DNA of 64,000 bases, from assembly GCA_945859605.1 (NCBI GenBank), contig OX243814.1:37074524-37138523 (forward strand), written 5' to 3'. Source of the stretch: Lumbricus rubellus. Lineage: Eukaryota; Annelida; Clitellata; Crassiclitellata; Lumbricidae. Made by a program: the position numbers and the translations under genes. Under the pieces are notes generated by a model. The model was not told where the DNA came from. It saw only the letters and a list, made by a program, of their open reading frames with translations, and did no database searches. Shown here one piece after another: positions 1-11,565 of this stretch; positions within the stretch are counted from its first letter, which is position 1, and every line of letters begins with the position of its first letter.

Positions 1-590
1 CTCTTTGTTTCGCTACAATTCTAGGCTCTTAATATGACTTTCGCAAGTCACAACAAATCTTTACTTCTTTTCAGTCCAAAACCCGTCGAGATCCGATGGA
101 GCAATGTGTAATAATAATTATCACGTATGCAGAGAATGCAGTCACGGTAGCATTTATATAGAGCCTGCTTATACTGTATGTAAGCTAATCTATAACTATA
201 TGGCAGAATAAGTCCCGATGTCGTTCTTCTTCCCTCTCTTGCTTCTTCACTCAAACCTCAAACTTACTACCATGAAGGGTAGGCTATATTGAGGATAACT
301 AGATAAGCCTTTGGGCCTTTTCTCTTCATGAGTCGATCCACGTTATCTTGTACCTTTACTAGGCTACATTCTCATGCCTACCTGACTTTGTCCGGTAAAG
401 TCTTTGTTTGATATAATTTTATGTGATACTTTTAACCTATACTACAAAATGTGCATAGCGAATGTATTTGCTACTAAATCAAATCGATTAAAATAAATTT
501 GATTTGATATATGTTTGGATTTGATAAAGCGCTGGTTGTTAGGGGCAGGGTTTTTGAAACATTTTCTACACAAAATCATAATTTACATCA
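1..590. other. Intergenic stretch, no gene recognised
   Basis: AT-rich sequence with only short random open frames. I see no repeat boundary, no splice-flanked exon and no recognisable protein similarity. Confidence 0.5.
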
Positions 591-597
591 ATCTTAC

Positions 598-752
598 TAT
601 ACTAACAGAACAGATGACCTGCAATACAAGGGCGCTAACAGCAGCCTATACGAAGCCCGTCTATCCTATGGGGGTTTCGGGAATCGAACTCCGAGTCCAC
701 TGATCTCCATACTAGTGCGTGATCCATTGCGCCACCCCTCCCCCAGTTGGGG
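598..752 (-). repeat. tRNA-derived SINE copy
   Basis: Read on the minus strand, the segment resembles a degenerate tRNA followed by a tail. An A-box-like TGGCGCAATGG (724-734) and a B-box-like GTTCGATTCCC (about 679-689) lie at tRNA spacing. The non-tRNA part (CCCCATAGGATAGACGGGC and a GCAATAC-type end) recurs in opposite orientation at 12490-12650, so this is a dispersed family and not a functional tRNA. Confidence 0.6.
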
Positions 753-775
753 TGTGGAAAGAAGACTTAATGGTT

Positions 776-1929
776 GAGTTTCAGGAAAGACTATAGTCTA
801 TATTTCCAACTCCCTAGCATCAGAAACTTGATATCTTGTAATAAATCATTGCAGACAGAGAGATTATCAATCGATCAATCATTTCTTTTTGTAGCCAATC
901 ATTTTTTACAGTTAAGGATTGCAAGTCACATTTTCCAAAAGGAAATGACCACAACGATAGGCCCTGAAGGGATCACTGACCCCGCTTGATAGTGACACCT
1001 ACGTAGGCCTACATGTTGAACAGATGCAACGGCCGCCAAAAGCTATATCAACACCTAGAGATGCTTCGTAAAATAAAAAGACCGCACACAATCTTTAGTG
1101 ATTTAAAACTTTAATCAAATAATTATTATTGGCTGTCGTTTTTATGACTATCGAACCTTATTGCAAATCTACTCATTAATGCCCGTTGTCTATTTTTGCT
1201 CAAAAACAAATTCAAAATTTTTATTATTTTCCCATGTCGCATTTTGTTAGCATTTCTACCACATAAGCTTATTCTTCAGCCCATTTCAAAACTTCTGTGC
1301 AAAACATTTGCTTGACATAGTAAATCTCCGGGTTTAAGACTTAATTTATTGACCGGACTATGGCCCTATTGAATATCCATCGCGAACATACCCCAACTAC
1401 CGATGAAAAAATAAATGAATTTATCAAGCAGAGAAGGCGTTTAGACTTTACAATGTAAAATGCAGAGGATAATGCTATATTGTAAAGTTTACATTATAGC
1501 CTAACTTTTGCTGGTTGATGAAGACTTTTAGTCTTAGACTAAATAAAATGACGATAGTACTTATAAGGCTAGGCTTTCCTTCTCTTCTTTGGACCACTGA
1601 CTGGCAGTTGTTCACAGTTCACTTGAAAGTTGAAATTATAGTTTTATTTGTTTAATTTAAAATAGCTAAACCAGATTAAATCATGAAGTAAAAAATTATG
1701 GGGATTCAATGATAAATGAGTCGGCTGAACAAATATAATATTTGCGCAATTATTAGCATGTTTCGATGCTGCTGATGATAGCTAAAAAACTGTCTCGCCT
1801 ATTGTCCAACACTTCTACAGCCGCTTGCGGCATGGGGCTAATAATTTGAGATAAGCTTCGCGCCTTCGGCACCCTCGTTTGTTCACGCCCGAAGGGATTG
1901 ACCATAATAATTAATAGGCCTAACTATTT
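776..1929. other. Non-coding stretch, nothing recognised
   Basis: No gene, exon or bounded repeat could be supported here. The longest open frame (774-989) has no recognisable features. Confidence 0.45.
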
Positions 1930-2205
1930 CTCAGTCCCAAACCCCCCTAAGAAGGTGGAAGAGGAAAGATCCTTGATGAATACAATTAGAACAAGGCAGA
2001 ATAACTGGATAGGACATGTACTGAGAGGCAACTTCTTGCAAAAAGACATTGTGGAGGGCAAAATGGAGGGAAGAGGGGAAGAGGAAGACCTAGGGAAAAG
2101 TTCTTGGACTGGATGATGGATATGGAAAACTCATAGAAAAAGCACAACATCGAGAGGAGTGGCGTCGTTGGGCATCTGGACCTGCCGAGAGGCAGCTAAC
2201 CTAAA
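1930..2205 (+). pseudogene. Non-LTR retrotransposon (LINE) C-terminal fragment
   Basis: The translation contains NNWIGHVLRGNFLQKDIVEG and, after a frame change, EEWRRWASGPAERQL. This resembles the basic tail downstream of the reverse transcriptase in RTE/CR1-type LINE open reading frames. The frame shifts near 2085-2115 and no catalytic RT motifs are present, so it is a dead 3' fragment. A related tail lies on the minus strand at 10835-11050. Confidence 0.6.
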
Positions 2206-3284
2206 GAAGAAGAACCCCCTCCATCATAAATTCCTGGCTCCGCCGATAGCCTGTGGCAGTTGGCACATGTCATATTTATGTTCCATACGCAAACAGGAAG
2301 GTAGGCCTAACCTCCAAATGACAATTATTACGGAAAATGCCAAATCGCTATCTTTGTTGTCATGACGACGATGATAATCGAGCTTAAACTGTGACGTCAC
2401 GTGTTTAGTGTCTTTGGGGTGTGCGTGTTTCTTCATTTGACTGCGTGTAACGAAGTTCATGGAGCATGACACTGTTGAAAAAACTACATTGACAATGTTT
2501 TCTAGTCCATGAGTGGCCATAATATTATGACGAGCAGGTTCATTTGTTAAAGTCGGAGTCGGTAAAAGTTGCCGGCAAATAATCTGAATATTCTTTGTAC
2601 ACGTTAGAACTATGATTGGGCATTTACATCGCTTTCATTCAGTTGTAAGGTTGTTGAGCAAAGTGTACTCAGCCAATCAGACTCCAGAAATGCCAAATAC
2701 ACTCTCCACAAATGTTATTATTAAGCATTGAAATGGAATCAAATTACAATGGAATCTAATTCATTCTCTGTCAACTCACCATAACTTATGTGTCTCGAGC
2801 ATCTACATTGTGTGCATGCTTGTTGCAACCAATACCACACATATTCAATAGTTTAGTCTTTCGTTCTCGGCTTTTTCAACGCGCACTAAACATATTATTT
2901 TGCTTGGTCAAATGAATTACTGACAAAATGCTGAGTAGGGATGGTATGCATCTACAGTTATCTGTACCATGGGGAGGCTAGATTGATAAATTTTATTTAC
3001 AAAGGCTATCTACCTATGATGATCATAATTGGCGTTTGTTGGTAAAAACAAGACTCATTCGTGAGACTTCAACGTATTGATCTCAATAATTGAATTGTCA
3101 AACCTCTGAACTGACGATTCTGTACCACTTCAAACCACCCTGCCTGTCTCATTTAACTTCATTGCTAACTAACTAGTATTTTAATGAGCTCTCCATTTAA
3201 TGTAATTATGGCGTAACAATATCCAGAGTTCTATAGATATTATAGCCTAATTAACTGGCTAATATTATATATATAAATAACAAT
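2206..3284. other. Non-coding stretch, nothing recognised
   Basis: No exon, repeat boundary or RNA gene could be supported. Open frames here are short and of unremarkable composition. Confidence 0.4.
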
Positions 3285-3505
3285 TATATATATATATATA
3301 TATATGACCCCCGTCTTTCAAAGCTCTCGTACAAGCCTGTATAGGGTCCTACTATCCCCCCCTTTTCTGCCGCTTCCTGTGCGTCTATTCCCGTTTCCTC
3401 GTGCCAGTGCTTTTTGTCTCCTCTGCAACTTCTTTTAACCTCTCGATCCAAGTGTCTGTATTCTTCATCCCTTGCTTTCCAAGTTGCCATAATGCCATAT
3501 GGTTG

Positions 3506-3553
<48 letters not shown>

Positions 3554-3905
3554 CAACCATATGGCATTATGGCAACTTGGAAAGCAAGGGATGAAGAATA
3601 CAGACAGCTCATTTGTCTGTATTCTTCATCCCTTGCTTTCCAAGTTGCCATAATGCCATATGATTGATCATATATATATATATATATATATATATGATCA
3701 ACCATATGGCATTATGGCAACTTGGAAAGCAAGGGATGAAGAATAGAAGAATACAGACACTTGGATCGAGAGGTTAAATGAAGTTGCAGAGGAGACAAAA
3801 AGCACTGGCACGAGGAAACGGGAATAGACGCACAGGAAGCGGCAGAAAAGGGGGGGATAGTAGGACCCTATACAGGCTTGTACGAGAGCTTTGAAAGACG
3901 GGGGT
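3285..3905. repeat. Nested palindrome around two (AT)n runs
   Basis: Left arm 3307-3512 and right arm 3693-3905 are near-perfect reverse complements of each other. The right arm has a small extra GAAGAATA duplication. Between them lies a second inverted pair (about 3551-3609 and 3613-3670) made of the inner quarter of the same sequence. (AT)n runs sit at the two turning points (3511-3552 and 3670-3694). The right arm continues directly into the LINE pseudogene, so the left arm is an inverted copy of that LINE's 5' part. Confidence 0.85.
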
Positions 3906-5272
3906 GGATCCACCGTACCCATTAGAAGCAAAGCAGGCAGAAATCTAGTGACCGAAGAAGAACAGACCGAGCGATGGATCGAACATTTCAATGAGGTCCT
4001 GAATCAACCAGCTCCCGAGGTCACTTACAACTTCGTAGATGAAGAGCCTTTGTACGACGAAGACATTTTAATGGAGGAAATCCACACGCAAGAGGTCAAG
4101 CGAGCAACACGGGAAATGAAGAACAACAAAGCAGCGGTATTGGATGGAATCACAGCTGAGTTACTCAAGCAAAGTGGGGGGATGTGATAACCGAAGAAGT
4201 TATTCACCTGTTCAACAAACTGTGACGAGGGGAAGTTGTGCCGCATGAATGGTGACAGGAAGTAATTATCAAACTGTCAAAGAACGGATCGTTGGGAGAT
4301 TGCAACAACTGGTGGGAAATAACCCTGCTGTCAGTGCCGGGAAAGATGTTTTGCAGAGTCCTGTTAAATCGTTTCAGACCAGAAATAGACCAAACGCTCA
4401 GAGAAGAGTAAGCGGGGTTTAGAGAAGGAAGGTCGTGCAACGAACAGACTTTTGCACTGCCCAATATTATCGAACAAAGCCTCGAATTCAACACGGAGCT
4501 TCTTGTCAATTTCATCGACTTCAAGAAAGCATTCGATAGCATCAATAGAGACTCCCTGTGGAAAATTGCGAAACTTTATGGAGCTCCAGATAAGTACATA
4601 AACATCTTCAAGGCACTCTACTGCGATGCAGCATGCTGCATTAGGATGGAGAACAAGAACACGCAGATGTTTAACATCATTACGGGGGTGCGTCAGGGCT
4701 GTGTGCTGTCTACCTTCCTTTTTGTCATGGTGATGGATTTCATAATGAGAAAGGCAGTAAACAACCCAACGTTTGGAATAAAATGTGGTCCTGAGAATTT
4801 GGCGGATTTATATTTTGCGGATGATGTGGCGCTGATGAGCAAGACACTCGAGGACATGCAGGAAATGACGGAAAACGTACATGAGTTTGGAGTACAGATG
4901 GGTTTACGCATCAGTACAGAGAAAACAAAGGCAATGGTAATTGGAAAAAATGAGTTACCACCAGTCATAGTAAACCAGTGCCCCTTAGAATATGTGGGCA
5001 AATTTCAATACCTGAGAAGTTACTTGTCCAATGTCCATGTCCAGCGACGGCGTCATAGAGATGGAAACAAGAACAAGAATTGGAAGGGTCGCAGCGATTT
5101 TTCAAAAAACGAGCCTAGTGTGGAAATCAAAAACGATAGGCGTAAACACCAAGTTGCGCTTATGTACTTTCATAGTGATCCCGACAGCATTATACGCAAT
5201 GTGCAGGGCTTCGGTGGTGGGCCTCTTCAATTAAGATGCCTTCGCTCCATCAGATTCATTTGGTACGCCTAA
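3693..5272 (+). pseudogene. Non-LTR retrotransposon reverse transcriptase pseudogene
   Basis: Fragments in several frames together resemble a LINE reverse transcriptase. A pre-RT region at 3891-4187 contains MKNNKAAVLDGITAELLK (the usual NKA.G.DGI..E..K motif). The RT core at 4646 onward contains GVRQGCVLS and the catalytic YFADDVAL (about 4811-4834). A later frame (5031-5234) contains IGRVAAIFQKTSLVWKSK, typical of the region after RT. At least three frame changes and internal stops separate these pieces, so no product is expected. Assignment to RTE or CR1-like clades is uncertain. Confidence 0.8.
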
Positions 5273-5388
5273 TGTATAACTGGTAGCCTATATCACCATA
5301 GTTTCCAAAATGATTCTCTACATACCGGTACGCGATGTCGATATTCATAGGGCTGTAGGCTATTTGTAAATTTTGAGGAGAGCACACG

Positions 5389-5781
5389 CCGCTGTCACGA
5401 AATAAAGTCTCCCCCCGATACAATGTCTCCCCTCGAAACAGAGTCTACCCCTGGCTGAAAATCTAAGTTGGAAGACTTTTTCTGGTGTAAAAGTATATAA
5501 ATGTTCGTGTTAAATAACGTGTTATCTTGTTAGCAACGCAAACTAACGGTTTGATATGCTCATCTATTAATTTTATGCGACTGTAGCCGATTTGACGATC
5601 AACAGGGGAGACTTTGTTACGTGGGCGGAGGAAATATTCTCTCCCCGGGAGACTTTATTTCAGAATATAGTGTCCGGGGGGCGAATTTATTCTAGAACAG
5701 ATCCTCCGGGGGAGAATCTATTTCGAAATAAAGTCTCCGGGAGGAGACTTTTAGGGGGGAGACTCTTTCGCGCGACACCGG
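5389..5781 (-). mobile_element. MITE with CCGGTGTCGC-type ends (copy 1)
   Basis: The right end reads CGCGACACCGG and the left end is a diverged CCGCTGTCAC. The interior carries many copies of GAGACTTTATTTC or its reverse complement near both ends. The middle (ATGCTCATCTATTAATTTTA, about 5558-5577) is the reverse complement of sequence near 62425, so this is an opposite-orientation copy of the 61919-62601 element. No coding capacity was found. Confidence 0.6.
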
Positions 5782-6180
5782 CCGAAAAAATTAGAGTTTT
5801 TCTGGCAAACGTTTTTCTTACGACATTTTCTCTTGTTACTTGTACTCCACGTTACGCGATTTTCACCTCTTTCCTCGTCAAAATTTCATTTATCGCTCAT
5901 TTGTTCAGATTGAATTGGCTTTCTGGAGGTGGGTACACGATGCTGTTTTCCCCCGGAGGCGAATACACGCTGTATACCCGCGCATACACTCCTGTACAGC
6001 CTTGGATATCCACTACCTGAGCAAATTTCAAGCTGAATTCAATTCTGTCCCCATGCTTGATGAAGTCATCGGTATATACATGTACAGGTGCGCTGTCAGC
6101 AGGCTTAATAAATGCGAAAAGTTTACATTTTTTGGCGGACCTTTTTTATCTTTATATGGTTAATCAAAATTGCATTATTA
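5782..6180. other. Non-coding stretch, nothing recognised
   Basis: Overlapping open frames (5592-6020, 5840-6163) show no domain or splice evidence and run across the repeat boundary at 5781. I do not call a gene. Confidence 0.4.
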
Positions 6181-6182
6181 TA

Positions 6183-6831
6183 CAGGGTGGCGCAAAATCA
6201 ACCGGACTATTAGTTTTTGCAATTGCAAGTTCACAGTTCTTACTACTGTGACGTCGTCCTACATCAAGAATTACTGCCAGACATTGTAGCTCACTCTGGT
6301 GACAATTTCACTTTCCAGCAGGATGGAGCACCTGCTCATCGTTCACGAAAAACAGTTGCTTTTCTCACTGCTCACGTTCCAGACTTCATTGAACCGTGCA
6401 GAAAAGTGGCCACCGAACAGTCCGAACTTGAATCCCGTAGACTATTCGATCTGGAGAATGCATCAGCAGCTTGTCTACAGGCAGAGAATTCGAGATATTG
6501 AACATTTGAAAGACGTTCTGACCGCATGCTGGTACGAAATGAGCGAGGACACTATCAACCGAGCTATTGGACAGTTTCGCAAGCGACTATCATTGGTTAT
6601 GGTTATCGCAGCAAATGAAGGACATATTGAACATCCCTTTGACTGAAATTTCTTAGGCATACAGAAAATTCTGAAATTTTACAGTTCATTCAATGTTATA
6701 TAAAATGCCAAACCAATGCCATGTTTCTGTGTCATTTCTGTCTAACGATAGTTTTAAGGCGATAATTACTTTGATTATTCAAGCGATGCAATTTCAAAAA
6801 CTAATAGTCCGGTTTATTTTGCGCCACCCTG
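6183..6831 (+). mobile_element. Tc1/mariner-type element, internally deleted
   Basis: The ends form an inverted repeat of about 45 bp (CAGGGTGGCGCAAAAT...ACCGGACTATTAGTTTTTG) with only a few mismatches. They are flanked by TA on both sides (6181-6182 and 6832-6833), the target of the IS630/Tc1/mariner superfamily. The 649-bp interior keeps only the C-terminal half of a transposase gene, so the copy is non-autonomous. Confidence 0.85.
6262..6646 (+). pseudogene. Tc1/mariner-type transposase C-terminal remnant
   Basis: One frame encodes FTFQQDGAPAHRS, containing the second catalytic Asp of DDE/D transposases. A different frame downstream encodes WPPNSPNLNPVDYSIW, containing the third catalytic residue. 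The frame changes near 6400, between the two motifs. The N-terminal DNA-binding half and the first catalytic Asp are absent. The reading ends with GHIEHPFD just before the right inverted repeat. Confidence 0.85.
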
Positions 6832-6884
6832 TATACATGTAGCATAGTTCTATGCGGATATGTGTTCTGTTTCTGTCTCTGTCC

Positions 6885-7005
6885 CAGTCTCTATCTCTCT
6901 CTGTCTGTCTCTGTCTCTGTCTCTGTCTCTGTCTCTGTCTCTGTCTCTGTCTCTGTCTCTGTCTCTGTATCTGTCTCTGTCTCTGTTTCTCTCTCTCTCT
7001 CTCTC
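6885..7005. repeat. (CTCTGT)n microsatellite
   Basis: A run of CTGTCT/CTCTGT hexamers ends in a CT run. Open frames of Leu/Ser/Cys through it are low-complexity artefacts. Confidence 0.9.
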
Positions 7006-7025
7006 GGCAGAGATTAGAGCCTATA

Positions 7026-8187
7026 CAGGGTGCGCCAAAAAAAGTAATCCCCTACAGCTTTTAGTCCATATCTTGACCAAAAGAAAGAATTTCGAAATTA
7101 AATTTTACAGTCTTAAAGACAATTCATATTTACACCAAATGGCCAGATTTCATTAAAATATTTCAAACAGAGCGAAACTTGCACCACTTTTAGTGAAGCC
7201 ACCCACCGTTTTGTGACGATTCAAAAACCCGACGCAACAAAAAGTAACAAAAATCATCACAAATATTCTGATCAATATCTTGGCCAGAAGTAAGAATATC
7301 GAACTGAAATTTCACAGGCTTAAAGACAATTCATGAACAAGATGGCCAGATTTCAGCAAAATTTTTCAAACAGAACAAAAGTTACATCACTTTTAATGAG
7401 GTCACCCCCATTTTTAGACGATCCAAAGACGTAACGCAGTAAAAGGGAGCAAAAACACGATTTTATTAAATCTCATCTCAAATAATTATTATCAAATAGC
7501 TTTGATAATGTCAGATGATCATTATTGTTACTATTTAAAAAAGAAACAGGGAACCAACGGAGATGCACGTCACTGAGACGTCACTTATCAAGATGACAAT
7601 GAAATTGGTAAAAAAGGAATCTGTCAGATTAACCAACCGGTCCATCAAGAACTTTGCAAAGAGACTCAAAAGAAGTTTTGGCACTGGTGGTGGGCACATT
7701 GAACACAAGTTGTGAAGCACTATCAAGTTCACATGACAACAGTTATTGAGATGAGACTTGACAAAATCGTGTTTTTGCTACTTTTTGTTGCTTTTCGTTT
7801 TTGAATTGTCAAAAACGGTGGGTGGTATTACTAAACGTGGTATAACGTGTGTTGTGTTTGAAATATTTTGATGAAATCTGGTATTTGTGTGTAAATGTGA
7901 ATTGTATTTAAGCCTGCAAAATTTCATTTCGAAATTTTTACTTCTTGCCAATATATTGGCAAAAAACCTAATTTTTTTGCGTTTCATTTTTTAATCGTCA
8001 AAAAACAGGAGGTGGCCTTACTAAAAGTGGTTTAACGTTTGTTCTGTTTGCAATATTTTCTTGAAAATTGACCATTGTGTGTAAATATAAATTGCCTTTA
8101 AGACTGTAAAGTTTCATTTAAAAATTTGTATGTTTGGTCGAGATATGGGCTAAAAACCGTAGGGGAATACTTTTTTTGCGCACCCTG
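7026..8187. mobile_element. Fold-back Tc1/mariner-related element
   Basis: The termini CAGGGTGCGCCAAAAAAAGTA and the reverse complement at 8187 match over more than 100 bp with moderate divergence. TA duplications flank the element (7024-7025 and 8188-8189). The arms carry internally repeated units (AAATTTTACAGTCTTAAAG... type), and a second inverted pair surrounds the centre (about 7450-7490 and 7745-7785). The middle (about 7590-7714, plus) encodes FAKRLKRSFGTGGGHIEHKL, resembling the extreme C terminus of the transposase remnant at 6646. It is therefore probably a decayed relative of the neighbouring element. Confidence 0.75.
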
Positions 8188-8639
8188 TACACCATCGCTG
8201 GAGGCGTCAGTGCGTTTCAGGGCATACGTCAACGTTCATTCACCGTTTTCAAAACACTTTGTCTCAGTAACGGCTTCATATTTCTTCATAATATTTTGTC
8301 AGTGCATACATAGTCATGTGACAGATACTGGTGAAAATTTGATTTTAATGTTCTGGTCCGTTGTTGCCATTATTTATTAGAAAATGTAAAGACGACCAGT
8401 TTTGCGGGAAAAACTGCGCTCTTCAAAATAATGAACACATGCAGTTACAGTAAAGTAAATGTCTATACCGAGCGTGACAAGACACTGTTGTGTATACCTA
8501 GGACAGTATACCATAGGACATACATTCCTGCTGGAACCGTCTTCCACACAAACTACGCCTTGAGCTTCTCAGTTTCTCTCTCTCTCCCTCTGTTTAGGAA
8601 ACGCATGAAGACTATGCTATTCGTTAGCGGCATTGCTAA

Positions 8640-8715
8640 CTAGGGTCGGGAGCGCTACTGATTCTGTGAGCGGCGCTATATAAATGTTCAATTAGAATTA
8701 CAATTACAATACAGA
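8640..8715 (+). repeat. LINE/SINE 3' tail with GCGCTATATAAA motif
   Basis: GGGTCGGGAGCGCTACTG followed by GGCGCTATATAAATG and an A/T-rich repeat matches a tail that recurs at 36620-36700, 55735-55815 and, reversed, at about 60010-60090. The GCGCTATATAAA(T)G word is common at 3' ends of L2/CR1-type LINEs and the SINEs that share their tail. Confidence 0.55.
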
Positions 8716-8834
8716 CGTAGGCTACATGTATCTTCTTACTTCTTACTTCTTACTGATTAATGACAGCGCTGACTCTATCCGGCATAGACTGGATCAGCGT
8801 TATCGTGGCATCGTTTAACTGACTCGATTAGCTA

Positions 8835-9040
8835 CATGTACATCAGTAAGAGCGCTGGCCGCCCGTCTGTCCTCATCTTTGTGAAAGAGAGTGTGCGGGC
8901 CGCGGTTCGATTCCCGAAGGTGGCTATTTGAGATATTCAAATCTCGGGCTAGCACGGTCCATCCACGGGGACCTAAATGGCGTGGCGACACTAATCATCT
9001 TTGAAATGTCGTTAAGCATGTAACAACAACTGTTTAGGCC
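8835..9040 (+). repeat. tRNA-derived SINE
   Basis: An A-box-like segment (AGTAAGAGCGCTGGCC) and a strong B-box GGTTCGATTCCC (8904-8915) are followed by an unrelated body ending in AACAACAACTG. The arm pairing expected of a functional tRNA is not convincing, so I call it a SINE. Confidence 0.55.
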
Positions 9041-9588
9041 TACATCTCAGCTGTGGAAATTTGGTTTTTTCCATTAGGCCTACATCACTTGAACATCATC
9101 AAATATAGTTTAGATTATTTAAAATTTGACTCTATTGACACCCAGTTCACGAACACACATGGTATTATCTAGACTTGGAAAAAATCTCACAGAGACATTT
9201 TGTATGACATATGAATTGTAACACACACTGAAATTTACGCAGAGCTATTTTGCCTTGGACGTAGCTTAACAGGCTGTGCAGTGTATTTTGATACTTGGAA
9301 TTTCCAGAATACTGGCTCTATTGTACCCCTCTTAACAGCTGCAGCAAAGAAGTACTGGGTCTAGAGGTCGTTCAGTAACAATAATAGTTCTAGGATAAAC
9401 GACCTTGCAGCTGACAACGCTCGGCTGCATCTTCTCATCCCTCACGCACCATTCCCACCTTCAACCAACCGGTCACCGGACGTGTCAACAGCCGACTGCC
9501 ATGGTTTTAATGTTTGTATTTATTTCAGAGGTCTATGGATATGAACAAATCAAGGACCCTAGATTAGACCCATAACATGAATACTCTG
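9041..9588. other. Non-coding stretch, nothing recognised
   Basis: No gene or bounded repeat was identified between the SINE and the MITE, apart from the 8-bp target copy at its right edge. Confidence 0.4.
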
Positions 9589-9937
9589 CAAGGCTGTTTT
9601 GGGTGTTTGAACACCCCCCGAAATGAAAAATTCAGAAAAAATTTATTGCATTTTTTAGTTTGTGATGCGAAAACCATGAAACAAAGCCATGAAAACACCA
9701 CCCCCAAATGAAAGAATAGATTAAATTACGATCTGAAAAATTGAAGTTGATGACTAAAGGTCGTCAGAAAATATGGCGGCGAAAATGGAAGATTTCAACC
9801 GGACGACTAAAAAAAGGTCGTCAGAAAATTCTGCTGATAAACATGGAAATTTTTCAGGAAATTGAGCCTCCCAAAACTGAAATCCTGGCGCCGCCACTGA
9901 AAACACCCTCCGAAATAGAATCCTGACTACGGCCTTG
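9589..9937. mobile_element. hAT-like MITE, TSD ATACTCTG
   Basis: A 349-bp element starts CAAGGCTGT and ends ACGGCCTTG. It is flanked by perfect 8-bp duplications ATACTCTG at 9581-9588 and 9938-9945. The interior contains the GGTCGTCAG...ACGACTAAAAAAAGGTCGTC motif shared with the MITEs at 37069, 56685, 59176 and 62100. It has no transposase and is presumably mobilised in trans by a hAT transposase. Confidence 0.85.
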
Positions 9938-10559
9938 ATACTCTGCATTTCAATTGTGAATGCATAATGAATAAAAGCATCCAAGTCAAACAATAAAATT
10001 ACAATCATAATTAATAAATACTTAGTGGGGCGTATTTATCTACAGGGTGGCTCAAAAAAATACCCTACTAGATAAAATGCAGAATCTTCGCAACCGATTG
10101 AACTTTTTCTGCGAAAATTTTCCAATTTGTAGGGAAATGAATTTCAAACAATCCCTGAAAGTTTCACTTTAAACTTTTCATATTTGCAAAAGTTAGAGCT
10201 GTTTAAACTTTCAATTTCGATTTTTCAAATATCCGCGGAAAAGTTAGCGTTACTTGTTGATTTCCATGTCAAATGATGTCACTTTCACCACGACCGCAAA
10301 AATCAGTTTTACAGTTTATCGTAAAGTATAATGGGAACTCCCTGCTTTAACTCAAGATCAAATTATTTTTGTGAAGCTCAGTATGGGCTTGTTGATCGAG
10401 TCCTACGGCAACTGATCCCACATTAGCAGCAAGACTTCCTTCAGTTAGCCAATGTTCTCCAACTTGGGATGAAATGTCTTGCATCGTTCCAGCAAAGCTT
10501 CTCAGTCGTAATAAACAAAAGGGTTAAGGTCTGGCGAGTTTGATGGTCATTCAAATGTG

Positions 10560-10700
10560 CCAATAAATTTACCGCAGTTGATGGCAATAAGATAGCATCA
10601 TCATAATCAACCCTGCCGTGCGAGCAAGCAGGCGCATCATCCTGCTGGAAAATAAAACCAAATGTTAGAACATGCCTTCAGTGTTCAAGGAGTCTGTGTA
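10560..10700 (-). pseudogene. Tc1/mariner-type transposase fragment
   Basis: The minus-strand translation includes FIFQQDDAPACSHGR, the block around the second catalytic Asp, and in another frame a SNSPDLNPF-type block. The change of frame and lack of the rest of the gene mark it as a relic of the transposase once carried by the surrounding element. Confidence 0.65.
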
Positions 10701-10834
10701 AGAGAGTTCAACGGTAAGTTTGACATTTAGCCTACTGAAAGGGATGAAGTGCAGTCTTCCCTTGCAGCCGTAACACACGCCAGCAGATTTGACGCCGAAA
10801 CCATGATGTGCTTTGCAAACTTTACCTTTGCAAC

Positions 10835-11310
10835 TCACCTGCTGCCGTCAGCTTCTGGAGCTCTGGCGAAAGCCCTGGCGTATCCTCTCCAGTTGATCCT
10901 CTCCCTAGTCGCCTCTCGTAGCTCATCCAGTCTCATGCCAGACTTTTTCTGTACCTCATCCAACCATTTCTTCCTTGGTCTTTCGCATCTTCTCCTTCCC
11001 TCACCGCATGCCGTCATCAGCTCCTTTTCCAGACCGTTAGATCTCATCACATGGCCAAAGTAGCTAAATTTCCTCCAAGTTGCTGTTTGCTGCAGTGTCT
11101 CCTCCCTCTCTATTCCGAGCTAATCGCGCACCGAATTGTTAGTTCTCTTCTCCGTCCATGAAATTCTTAGCATCTTTCTCCAAATCCACATCTCACACGC
11201 GTTGATTTTATTTTCCATATCCCGTGTCTTTGTCCATGTCTCGCATCCATATAGGACCACTTGGAAGATCAGTGCTATCGTTGATTTCCACTTTTGATAC
11301 ACCATGACAG
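10835..11310 (-). pseudogene. LINE reverse transcriptase C-terminal fragment, nested
   Basis: On the minus strand one frame (about 11125-11300) gives VVLYGCETWTKTRDMENKIN and MWIWRKMLRISWTEKRTN, the classic post-RT block of RTE/CR1-like LINEs. A second frame (10835-11050) gives the terminal MRSNGLEKELMTACGEGRRR tail. The frame break between them and the missing catalytic YADD block show a truncated, dead copy inserted into the older DNA transposon. Confidence 0.8.
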
Positions 11311-11565
11311 TTTTCTTGGGAGAAGATAAGGGGTGGTTTGCCATTGCCTTTCCCTCGTTTGCCATCCGGGCCCGTTCGTTCACCCTTCCATGCGGAAAGG
11401 TTACTAACAGGTCAAACCACGAGAAGGTGGGCACGGTGGACTTTGATTCGCCAGCCCAGGTCGGTTCCAAGTCTACGCTCCAATTGGAGTCGTCGGTCGG
11501 GTCTCCTCCCCGCTTTACTCAATTTAATGAGTGACTGACAAACCTTTGCGACCCAATGTCAAATG

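Noticed and set aside
679..734. Functional tRNA gene
   Set aside because: A and B boxes are present but the acceptor and other arms do not pair well and the unit recurs with a common tail, so it is a SINE.
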